A stretch of 64,000 nucleotides of DNA, taken from NCBI GenBank assembly GCA_029261715.1, contig JAJDAT010000049.1, positions 409,142-473,141 on the forward strand, written 5' to 3'. Both the position numbers and the translations under genes were made by a program. Under the pieces are notes generated by a model. The model did no database searches. It was not told the origin of the DNA and saw only the letters and a list, made by a program, of their open reading frames with translations. Below are positions 35,675 to 43,018 of this stretch, one piece after another. Each line of letters opens with the position of its first letter. The first letter of the stretch is position 1. This stretch comes from Nitrospinia bacterium. GTDB lineage: Bacteria; Nitrospinota; Nitrospinia; Nitrospinales; JAJDAT01.

Positions 35675-35680
35675 TATAAT
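35675..35680 (+). promoter_or_regulatory. Perfect -10 hexamer upstream of the DUF5685 gene
   Basis: TATAAT at 35675-35680, 40 bases before the ATG at 35721. The nearest -35-like hexamer, TTGCAA, lies 20 bases further upstream, a long spacer, so the -35 is weak. Confidence 0.4.
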
Positions 35681-35720
35681 GTTCAAGAAAACCATAAATA
35701 TAATACCCCACTAAATAAAG

Positions 35721-36665
35721 ATGATTGGATATTTAAAACCTGACAAAATGGAACTGGTGATGAAAGATTACCAGTACTATAAAATGTACTATTGTAGTAT
35801 TTGTCGCCATTTAGTCAGAAATAATTTGCGGATCTATTCGTTTTTGACAGGGTATGAGGGCACCCTGTTGGCGATGTTATACAATGAATTAGTTGTTCAA
35901 AATGGAGATGCCATTTTGGACAATTGTTCTGGTGTTCCTCTTGCAAAAGTTCCAGTGTTGCCTGCAGATCACGAAGCGATCGAATTAGGCTCTTATTTGT
36001 GTCTTTTAGCTTTTCAAGTTAAGTTTCAAGACGACCTTTTGGATGAAACAGGTTTTTGGATAACCAAGTACAATCAGTTCTTAAAAAATCATATCGAAAA
36101 ATCCGCCAATAAACGAAAAGAAGTTTACGAAAAGTTTAGAATTGATCTGAATTACGTACATAAAAAGCAAGTAGAATTGAGGGTTTTAGAAGAAGATTCA
36201 TTGATTAGAGATTCGACAGTTTATTTAGAGCATTGGGGAAGCTTATTTGCCTATATAATGACTCAACCTTTTTCCGGAAAGATCGATGAAGAAAGATGTC
36301 AGGCGCTTAGGGAGATGTTTAAAGGGTTAGGTAAAATAATTAATCTTTTAGACGCTATGGCGGATATAAAAGAAGATGCAGCAAGCGGTCAATTTAATCC
36401 AATTTTAAAAGCAGAATCTCCGCAAGATTCAAAAGATAGAGAATGGCTTGAGTCTGCTTATAAAGTTTATAGTGGTGTGATTCAAACCGAGAGGCAAAAA
36501 ATTTTAAAATTGTTTCCTGTTTTAGCCTTGCGTGAAAGCCTATCGATCGTTCAAAATATATTGACTCATTGTCTTGACAGAGAATTAAAAAAAGTGTTTG
36601 ATTCAATGGTTTTGGATAAGTCGAAAGAAAAAGGACGTCTTCTTTTTAACTGTAAAGACTTTTAA
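35721..36665 (+). CDS. DUF5685 family protein
   Basis: A 314-aa cytosolic helical protein. The opening MIGYLKPDKMELVMKDYQYY, then KMYYCSICRHLVRNN (Y-C-x2-C-R) and YEGTLLAMLYNE, are characteristic of DUF5685. An acidic segment QVKFQDDLLDE and a second one, NLLDAMADIKEDAASGQFNPI, recall the paired DDxxD motifs of isoprenoid synthase folds, which suggests a helical bundle that binds Mg-diphosphate, though this is inference. Full length. A MITE-like element follows the gene at 36715. Function not known for the family. Confidence 0.82.
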   Translation: MIGYLKPDKMELVMKDYQYYKMYYCSICRHLVRNNLRIYSFLTGYEGTLLAMLYNELVVQNGDAILDNCSGVPLAKVPVLPADHEAIELGSYLCLLAFQVKFQDDLLDETGFWITKYNQFLKNHIEKSANKRKEVYEKFRIDLNYVHKKQVELRVLEEDSLIRDSTVYLEHWGSLFAYIMTQPFSGKIDEERCQALREMFKGLGKIINLLDAMADIKEDAASGQFNPILKAESPQDSKDREWLESAYKVYSGVIQTERQKILKLFPVLALRESLSIVQNILTHCLDRELKKVFDSMVLDKSKEKGRLLFNCKDF

Positions 36666-36714
36666 TAAACATTTATTTGTTTCTTAATCTAAATTTTTTA
36701 AATAATTTAATGGG

Positions 36715-36821
36715 TTAAGGGAATCGCTATAAAATCGAAATTACTAAGAGATTCGTCTTAAGAGTGAATAGCTAAACGATACCAAATTGGTAAGTGTTTC
36801 GATTATTAGAGGTTTTCTTAA
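36715..36821 (+). mobile_element. MITE-like element, copy 2 (107 bp)
   Basis: It starts TTAAGGGAATCGCTATAAAA and ends ATTATTAGAGGTTTTCTTAA. The ends are imperfect inverted repeats that match those of the element at 61623-61728, and the two elements are almost the same length (107 and 106 bp). TTAA at both outer borders may be the target duplication. There is no coding capacity. It lies just upstream of the zinc-ribbon protein gene, as the 61623 copy lies just upstream of a DUF4399 gene, so it could carry regulatory signals. Confidence 0.6.
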
Positions 36822-36863
36822 AGTTATTTTTGTTTCTCAATTTTAAATCGATGGAGACCATTC

Positions 36864-37121
36864 ATGTTTTGCCCTAAATGCGGTTCGGAAAACACTGATA
36901 ACGCTAATTTTTGTACTCAGTGTGGCCAAGGTTTAAGTCCTAATACTGAAGTTCAACAATACGAGCAACCAGGACAACCTCAATCATATCAACAGCCTCA
37001 ACATGGACGCCCTGATATGAAAGAAACGTTTAAGCAAAGCGCTGTTTCTGGAGCTGGCACCTATGCAGGTTGTTGCATAATGAACGCTATTTCTAATTTG
37101 CTTTGTGACGCCTGCGAATAA
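36864..37121 (+). CDS. Small zinc-ribbon protein with Cys-rich C-terminus
   Basis: An 85-aa protein: N-terminal zinc ribbon FCPKCGSENTDNANFCTQCG (four Cys, about residues 3-20), a Gln/Pro/Tyr-rich disordered linker (about 25-50), and a C-terminal segment AGTYAGCCIMNAISNLLCDACE with four more Cys. GGAG lies 7 bases before the ATG. The stop overlaps the DedA start (TAATG), so they are translationally coupled. The paired Cys at the C-terminus could form a second metal site or lipid-modified end; this is unproven. Confidence 0.78.
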   Translation: MFCPKCGSENTDNANFCTQCGQGLSPNTEVQQYEQPGQPQSYQQPQHGRPDMKETFKQSAVSGAGTYAGCCIMNAISNLLCDACE

Positions 37122-37702
37122 TGTCGTTAGAGGCCATTGAAGGCCTGGTTCAAAATTACGGTTATTGGATTATTCTTGCAGGCACGTATTTTGATCATTA
37201 TGGATTACCTTTATTTTTGGTCTTTGGAGGTATTGCGGCATCTCAAGAAATATTAAGCCCCGCAGCCGTTTTTATTTGTGGGTTTGCTGGTGGGTGGATT
37301 GCTGATTTATTTCTTTATTTTTTGGGTTTTAAAACTGGGCTTGAGTATTGGAAACAGTTTGCTTTTATTAGAAAGTTTTCAAAGCAGATTGGAATGGTAC
37401 AAAGGCTTTTTGAAACAAAACCCGCTGTCATGGTAATTTTAGGTCGTTTTCTTTTCGCCGTATCTAAATTTATTCCGCCTTTTGCAGGTATGATCCGTTA
37501 TTCCCCTTTTCGTTATGTTGTTTTTTCCTTTCTAGGTAATGTTTTGTTTTCCTGTTTTTACACTACGGCAAGTTATTTTCTTGGAAAAAGGATCATAGGA
37601 TCATTAGATCAATTTAAGTTTACTGCAGTTTGCGTAACCGTTTTGTTTATTTTAATTTCTATTTGGGCTACTAAACGCCTTTCAACCTCCTCTCCTCATT
37701 AA
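37121..37702 (+). CDS. DedA/VTT family membrane protein
   Basis: A 193-aa inner-membrane protein of the DedA (VTT domain) family, implicated in lipid-carrier recycling or membrane homeostasis. It has about five TM or re-entrant segments. The signatures are YFDHYGLPLFLVFGGIAAS (with the acidic residue replaced around D24-H25), GGWIADLFLYFLGF and ILGRFLFAVSKFIPPFAGMIRYSPFRYV, where the family has GRFxPxxRxxxPxxAG; here the central Arg is Lys (SKFIPP). It overlaps the zinc-ribbon gene by 1 base. Substrate unknown. Confidence 0.85.
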   Translation: MSLEAIEGLVQNYGYWIILAGTYFDHYGLPLFLVFGGIAASQEILSPAAVFICGFAGGWIADLFLYFLGFKTGLEYWKQFAFIRKFSKQIGMVQRLFETKPAVMVILGRFLFAVSKFIPPFAGMIRYSPFRYVVFSFLGNVLFSCFYTTASYFLGKRIIGSLDQFKFTAVCVTVLFILISIWATKRLSTSSPH

Positions 37703-37742
37703 AAAACAACTTAATTGTCTTTCTTAATCACCTAAAATAAAG

Positions 37743-38465
37743 ATGAAAGATTATTACCAAACTTTGCAACTTGCGCGGAACGCTAATTTCCATGAAATCA
37801 AAAAATCTTACCGGTTTTTAGCGAAACAGTTTCATCCCGACAAAAATCCTGATCCAGAAGCTCAAACGCAATTTTCTGAAATAGCGGAAGCATACGGCGT
37901 TCTTTCCGATTTAAAAAAGAGGAGAGAATATGACCTTTTGCTTAATCGTGGGGATGCTAAATCGGCGGATTCAGGTTTTTATAGACGGCATTATTCCGGA
38001 TATCCATATTTTCAGTACGACATTTTTACTCCTTTTTTTCATCGCTTTTTTATGGGAGGTCCTCAACCAAGTCAAAATACTCAGCCTAGTTGGCGTTTTA
38101 TTTTGATGAATTATCGAATAATTCTAGTTTCTATTTTTGGTGCATTATTATTCTTTAAGTTTTTTTCAGGTTTTGACGGAACCGTTTTAGAGAAGAAGAT
38201 GGAGGCGGGGTTGTTTAACGGTGTGGAGTATATTCTTGTTTTAAAAGTCGATAAAAATCAGGAAAAGAAGAAGCGCGTCAATAAGAAAATTTATGACCAA
38301 GTTGAAGTGAAAGACTTGGTTTTTAAAGAAAAATTTTCCTTAAGCTATTTTATTAACGAGCAAGAAAAAAGCATTGCAGGTTTTTTTAGAATTCTGTTTC
38401 AGATAGGATTATTTTACGCCTTAATTTCAGGTTTTTTATTCTTTTTGGAATATTCTAGAACTTAG
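37743..38465 (+). CDS. Membrane-anchored DnaJ-domain protein
   Basis: A 240-aa protein with an N-terminal J domain (about residues 2-66: DYYQTLQLARNANFHEIKKS, FHPDKNPDPEAQTQF with the HPD motif), which would stimulate a DnaK/Hsp70. It lacks the Gly/Phe, zinc-finger and C-terminal domains of DnaJ. Two TM helices (about 122-145 and 212-235) flank a basic cytosolic or periplasmic loop (KKKRVNKKIYDQVEV), so it probably recruits Hsp70 to the membrane. It is 40 bases after DedA on the same strand and may be in that operon. Confidence 0.87.
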   Translation: MKDYYQTLQLARNANFHEIKKSYRFLAKQFHPDKNPDPEAQTQFSEIAEAYGVLSDLKKRREYDLLLNRGDAKSADSGFYRRHYSGYPYFQYDIFTPFFHRFFMGGPQPSQNTQPSWRFILMNYRIILVSIFGALLFFKFFSGFDGTVLEKKMEAGLFNGVEYILVLKVDKNQEKKKRVNKKIYDQVEVKDLVFKEKFSLSYFINEQEKSIAGFFRILFQIGLFYALISGFLFFLEYSRT

Positions 38466-38661
38466 TAGTGGTATTAAATTCATTAAAATTTGTTTAAATT
38501 TACCTTGATTTTAGCGTAACCATATGTAAAATAAGGTGGAAAAGCGGATGATCGTAAGGTTTATGTAGACGATCTAAAATCCTGTAGATAAAGATACGCA
38601 CCCTGCGACAGGCGAACTAACCTTTTTGCCCTTTTATCGAATCTTTCAAAAAACACAGACC

Positions 38662-39132
38662 ATGAAAGCGTCAAACTTTTCAAAAAAAATCTTTCAATTT
38701 CCTTTTTACTTGGTAATTGCCTCCGTCCTATGGACAACCTCGCAAGCCGAAGCTTTATGTGTCAATAAAAGTAAAGCGAATTTGAGAAAAGGTCCTGGTT
38801 TAAAATTTGAAAAAATATGGCAAGTTTTTAAGTTTATGCCGTTTGATCGAATTGATAAAAAAGGAGCTTGGTATAGGGTCAAGGATGTTGACGGAGACAT
38901 TTATTGGATTTTTGACAAATTGGTCAGCGAAAAGCTGAAATGCGCAGTTGTTAAGAAAAACCAGACTAATTTGCGCGAAGGTCCTGGCACAAAGTTTCCA
39001 AAAGTTCCTTGGGCGCCAGTCGATAAATATTTTTCTATGAAAGTTTTACAGGTTAAAAACAATTGGGTCCGAGTAGAAGATAGTGTCGGCGACAAAGCTT
39101 GGATTTATCGCCCGCTAGTATGGATTCAGTAG
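38662..39132 (+). CDS. Exported protein with two bacterial SH3 domains
   Basis: A 156-aa protein from ATG 38662; a TTG 36 bases upstream only adds a polar extension. Signal peptide about residues 1-33 (FYLVIASVLWTTSQAEA). Two SH3b repeats follow: CVNKSKANLRKGPGLKFEKI...GAWYRVKDVDGDIYWIFDKLV and CAVVKKNQTNLREGPGTKFP...NNWVRVEDSVGDKAWIYRPLV. The NLRxGPG signature is clear in both. SH3b domains bind peptidoglycan or proteins in the periplasm. It converges with the sensor-kinase gene (25-base gap). Confidence 0.88.
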   Translation: MKASNFSKKIFQFPFYLVIASVLWTTSQAEALCVNKSKANLRKGPGLKFEKIWQVFKFMPFDRIDKKGAWYRVKDVDGDIYWIFDKLVSEKLKCAVVKKNQTNLREGPGTKFPKVPWAPVDKYFSMKVLQVKNNWVRVEDSVGDKAWIYRPLVWIQ

Positions 39133-39157
39133 GTTTTTTCGTTTCCTACCTCAGTTC

Positions 39158-41128
39158 TCATTCTAAAGCGCTTTCTATTTGTTTCGCAATTTGATTCAAG
39201 TTAATCGGTTTTACGATACAAGAATAGAATCTCATTCCTAGAGCTTTTTCGATGATAGATGCCATTGCCTCTGAAGTGAAACTAATTATAGGGACCTTTT
39301 GTATTTCAGGGGTTTGACAAAACTCTTTGAAGGCAGGTAACCCGGTAGCGTCTAATACGTTAACGTCAATTAAAATGAGATCTGGAGTTGATCGATGTGC
39401 AAACTCGATCCCAGTGCTGACATCTTTAGCGGAAGAAACTTTCCAATTTAGACGATCTGAAAGAAGTTTTTTCAACTGTTCTACATTTTCAGAGACGCTA
39501 TCAAAATAAATAATTTCTTTATATTCTTGATTTGTTAATTGGGGTGTCAGAGGTTCAGACTTCTCTTTATTGACAGAAGCCAAGGGAAGTTCAATATAAA
39601 AGCAAGTTCCTTGCCCTACAACACTGTCCAATCCAATAGTTCCATTCATCATCTCAATTAATCTCTTGGAAAATGCAAGTCCAATACCTGTTCCTTCAAT
39701 TCCCTTTTTGTCTGCGTCAAGTCTATCGAATGGTTTAAAAACGTTATCAAGTTTATCTCTAGAGATACCTGCCCCTGTATCTTGCACTTCTATCCGCGTT
39801 CTATTTCCCCCTCGTTGAAAAGATTTGACTTCAACTGACCCAGCTACTCGATTAAATTTAATAGCATTTGAAAATAGATTGATTAAGACTTGTTTAAGGC
39901 GCGTTTTGTCTGCTAGGACAAAGCATTTTTCTTGAGGCAGTTCGTCGATTTTGAAGGAAATCATTCTTTCTGTCGCTAGAGGTTTAGCGATAGAACAGGT
40001 TTCTGAAATTAAATCGGTGATGTTTATTGGTTGGATAGATAAATTGCAATTGTTTGCCTCAATTCTAGAAAGATCTAGTACCTCGTTAATGAGTTCCAGC
40101 AAGTGGTTTCCCGCCGTCAGAATCATATCTATATTTTCTTTTTGGTAGTTTGCTAGAGGATATTTTTGGTCTTTTTCCAACAGTTGTGCGAAACCTAAAA
40201 TAGCGTTCATGGGGGTTCGGAGTTCGTGGCTCATTCTAGAGAGAAATTCTGATTTTGCTTGATTTGCTTTTTCAGCTTCTTCTGTTGATTTTTGTAAATC
40301 TAAAGTTCGTTCTTTAACTCGCTTTTCAAGATTTTCATTTGTCTTCTGCATGGCAATGCTTTGTATCTGCATTTGCGCGAGCATATTATTAAAGTGGTCT
40401 ACAAGGTGGCCCAATTCGTCGTCGTATAATTTTGTAGCTCTAAATTCATAATTTTTTTCTGTTGCTACATCGTGAGCAATGGCGGATAAATTAACGACTG
40501 GTTTTAAGAACTTGTTGGCAATATACTTTGCCATCAGGATTCCAGTTATTGAGATAAATAAAGCGATGTAGAATGAGTTTAGTTGGGCTTGGGCAATTTT
40601 TTGGTCTATATGTTTTAGTGACAATCCCACTAAGGCTTGACCGTAATAAATTTGTTTTCCTAAAACTGGATCAAAAATTTCTATAGGCGAGGAAGAAAAA
40701 AGAAGTTCTTTCGATAAGAAGGGTTCTTTTGTATTTAGATATTTCTTAATATCAATTGTTATTTGGTTTCTATTTAATTCGGCAAATACTTCGTCGTCTT
40801 CGCTAAAAATTCCAAGATAAATTAATTTAGGATCTTTTTTGGCCCAATTAATAATTCTACGAACATTTTCAAAGTTTAAGTTTTTAAGTCCATAACCACT
40901 AGACTCCGCAATCATTTTTGACATATCTTGGATTTCGCTTTTTGCGAAATCTAAGGCGAGTTTTTTGTTGGTTTTAAAGAATAGAAAAGAAGTTAAAAGA
41001 GAAACAACTAACATGATAATGGCAAAACCGGCCAGAATTTTGAATCGGATAGAAACCCTAGAGAACCTTTTTTTCGCTTTTCCTAAGTCAAAAGGTTTCA
41101 CAAAAGAATATGAAAGTTTTTGAATCAT
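39158..41128 (-). CDS. Hybrid sensor histidine kinase/response regulator
   Basis: A 656-aa inner-membrane sensor. TM1 is at about residues 29-50, a periplasmic sensor region of about 130 residues follows, TM2 is at about 183-203, then HAMP ([20 protein letters not shown]), a coiled coil, HisKA with the phospho-His in [20 protein letters not shown] (about residue 300), the HATPase domain (N-box [35 protein letters not shown]), and a C-terminal REC domain with the acceptor Asp in [10 protein letters not shown] (about 588) and Lys in IVKPIN. The gene is divergent from the DUF4399-decaheme cytochrome-barrel operon, which it may regulate. The signal is unknown. Confidence 0.93.
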   Translation of the reverse strand: MIQKLSYSFVKPFDLGKAKKRFSRVSIRFKILAGFAIIMLVVSLLTSFLFFKTNKKLALDFAKSEIQDMSKMIAESSGYGLKNLNFENVRRIINWAKKDPKLIYLGIFSEDDEVFAELNRNQITIDIKKYLNTKEPFLSKELLFSSSPIEIFDPVLGKQIYYGQALVGLSLKHIDQKIAQAQLNSFYIALFISITGILMAKYIANKFLKPVVNLSAIAHDVATEKNYEFRATKLYDDELGHLVDHFNNMLAQMQIQSIAMQKTNENLEKRVKERTLDLQKSTEEAEKANQAKSEFLSRMSHELRTPMNAILGFAQLLEKDQKYPLANYQKENIDMILTAGNHLLELINEVLDLSRIEANNCNLSIQPINITDLISETCSIAKPLATERMISFKIDELPQEKCFVLADKTRLKQVLINLFSNAIKFNRVAGSVEVKSFQRGGNRTRIEVQDTGAGISRDKLDNVFKPFDRLDADKKGIEGTGIGLAFSKRLIEMMNGTIGLDSVVGQGTCFYIELPLASVNKEKSEPLTPQLTNQEYKEIIYFDSVSENVEQLKKLLSDRLNWKVSSAKDVSTGIEFAHRSTPDLILIDVNVLDATGLPAFKEFCQTPEIQKVPIISFTSEAMASIIEKALGMRFYSCIVKPINLNQIAKQIESALE

Positions 41129-41556
41129 AGATCTTCAAATCGTAGAAATTTAAAAAACATTTCTGTTAAAAAAAACTACAAGCAGTTTTTGTTATTTAGT
41201 CCTTTAACCCATTAGTAACTTAAACCTAAAAGGTAAACAAAGGAAGAGCTAACTTTGATATTAAATTTCTTGATCCACATACATATGAGTTACTTTAATT
41301 GTAAATATTCTAAAAATTGTAGTATATTTAATTTACTTTTTTTGTGAAATTTTGAATGAATTTTCTTAGGAGTACCAAAAATATTGCTTGGCTATTTTTA
41401 GGTTTTTAATTGAAAAATACGTTTTGAGCTAAGCGGTTTTTTGGGGCATTTATTTTGATTTTTCAGTATAAAGACAATTGAAAATGAGTTAGTATTGTTA
41501 CAATTTTGTTACGGAAAACGCACTTAAATTTTGAAAACTTTTTGAATTTCGGCGAG
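41129..41556. other. 428-bp divergent control region of the sensor kinase and cytochrome operon
   Basis: AT-rich DNA holding the promoters for both directions. A weak promoter match for the cytochrome operon is TTGAAA (41478-41483) and TACAAT (41499-41504), with a short 15-base spacer. A direct repeat GTTAC...GTTAC lies at 41496-41512. A longer frame starting at 41506 would extend the DUF4399 gene upstream, but it has no ribosome binding site. Confidence 0.45.
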
Positions 41557-41964
41557 ATGCAAATTAAAAGTCTTTGGTTTCTTTTTTTGGTTGGTTTAAT
41601 CCTAATGGGTCCTCAAAAAACCTTTGCGGAAGATTATAAAGTTATAATCACTGAGCCCAAAAATAGAGCTAAGGTTAAAAATCCATTCAAAATATGTATG
41701 GATGTAAAAGGGTTGATTATAGAACCGGCAGACAAGAAACGAAATGAAGGTAAGGGGCATCATCATATACTATTCAGCTCATTGCCGGCAGATTTGAACA
41801 AACCGCTGCGCAGAAAAGATGCACTTCATTTAAGCAAGGGACAAACTTGTGTAATGTTAAAAATGCAACGAGGAAAACATGTAATAACGTCTTTATTTTC
41901 TTATGGAGACCATGTTCCTTATAATCCGCCTATTATGGATAAGATTCTTATTACTATTAAGTAA
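41557..41964 (+). CDS. Exported DUF4399 protein, first gene of the electron-conduit operon
   Basis: A 135-aa periplasmic protein. Start ATG 41557 gives a clean signal peptide (residues 1-24, SLWFLFLVGLILMGPQKTFA). The mature part matches DUF4399: VIITEPKNRAKVKNPFKICM, NEGKGHHHILF, LSKGQTCVMLKMQRGKHVI and DHVPYNPPI. The GHHH box and a later His suggest metal binding (inference). The related protein at 61766 shares this plan but keeps a HIHMGDGSTC stretch that is altered here. It lies 28 bases before the decaheme cytochrome gene. Its link to the cytochrome and barrel is inferred from co-orientation. Confidence 0.87.
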   Translation: MQIKSLWFLFLVGLILMGPQKTFAEDYKVIITEPKNRAKVKNPFKICMDVKGLIIEPADKKRNEGKGHHHILFSSLPADLNKPLRRKDALHLSKGQTCVMLKMQRGKHVITSLFSYGDHVPYNPPIMDKILITIK

Positions 41965-41992
41965 TTGGCATAGATAAACTTTAGGACTTGCT

Positions 41993-43018
41993 ATGGGATA
42001 TTTCCTCAACCAATTCAAATTAAAAAATAGAAAAATTTTGATTTCTATTTTAACGCTGGTTTTTGTACTGGGGATAGCTATAGAAGCTTTTGCTGGAAAG
42101 AAAGTTAACTGGAGCGCAATCAATCCCCTTATGAAGGGAGCGACTTCTGTTGGACTCAGTTCTATGGAAGACGATGAAACAGAATGTTTTTTATGCCACA
42201 AAGATTACATTAAATCTTTTGGAAAAACAAAGCACGCAAAAGCTTATATTGCAAAGCACGGTGAAGGAAAAGTAGGAAGTTCTTGCGAAACTTGTCATGG
42301 ACCCATGAGCCTTCATCTAAAGGAAGTCGGAATAACTGGAGATTCTATTCCAAACCCTGGAATTAAAATAAAAGCGAAACATGTTGTCTCATTTAAAAAG
42401 ATTTCTCCTATGGCCAAAAATGCAATTTGTTTGCAGTGCCATGAAAAAAACTCTGTACTCCAATGGAGGGGAAGCGCCCATAGAGACTCTGGAATTAGTT
42501 GCGATAACTGTCATTATGTTACGCAGCGCAAAGGTAAGCGCGGATTATTAATTAAGGAAGATCCTAAAAAAGTTTGTTTTCAATGCCATCGAGAGCAAAA
42601 ATCAAAATTGTTGAAAATTTCTCGTAAGCCTTTACGAGAAGGAAAGCAAGATTGCTCAAGTTGTCATAACCCTCATGGAAGTTTTGGCCCGAGTCTTTTG
42701 AAAAAGGCAACGGTTAATGAAACTTGTTACATGTGTCATCGTGAAAAAAGAGGGCCTTTAATTTGGGAACATGCTCCAGTCAGAGAAAATTGCTCTAATT
42801 GTCATGATCCTCATGGATCAAATTTTATAGGTATGCTCAAACAAAAAGCGCCTTATTTATGCCAACAGTGTCATATGGATGTTTTTCATTCTAGCAGTTT
42901 GTATGGTAGTAGCCAGTTGAACTCAGCGGACTCAAGGTTGATAGGGAAGTCTTGTATGAACTGCCACAGTTTAGTGCACGGGTCTAATCATCCTTCTGGA
43001 GCTAGGTTCCAAAGATGA
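41993..43018 (+). CDS. Periplasmic decaheme cytochrome c (MtrA/DmsE/PioA-like)
   Basis: A 341-aa multiheme cytochrome. Signal peptide about residues 1-34 (ILTLVFVLGIAIEAFA). Ten CxxCH heme sites start at C65, C98, C146, C170, C195, C221, C245, C267, C290 and C311, the same count as MtrA. The spacing with SCETCHGPMSLHLKEVG and CSSCHNPHGSFGP (NPHG/DPHG after hemes 6 and 8) is typical of the DmsE/MtrA group. In Shewanella MtrA inserts into the MtrB barrel and carries electrons across the outer membrane. The following barrel gene overlaps by 4 bases (ATGA), strong support for the same complex. The direction of electron flow is unknown. Confidence 0.95.
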   Translation: MGYFLNQFKLKNRKILISILTLVFVLGIAIEAFAGKKVNWSAINPLMKGATSVGLSSMEDDETECFLCHKDYIKSFGKTKHAKAYIAKHGEGKVGSSCETCHGPMSLHLKEVGITGDSIPNPGIKIKAKHVVSFKKISPMAKNAICLQCHEKNSVLQWRGSAHRDSGISCDNCHYVTQRKGKRGLLIKEDPKKVCFQCHREQKSKLLKISRKPLREGKQDCSSCHNPHGSFGPSLLKKATVNETCYMCHREKRGPLIWEHAPVRENCSNCHDPHGSNFIGMLKQKAPYLCQQCHMDVFHSSSLYGSSQLNSADSRLIGKSCMNCHSLVHGSNHPSGARFQR

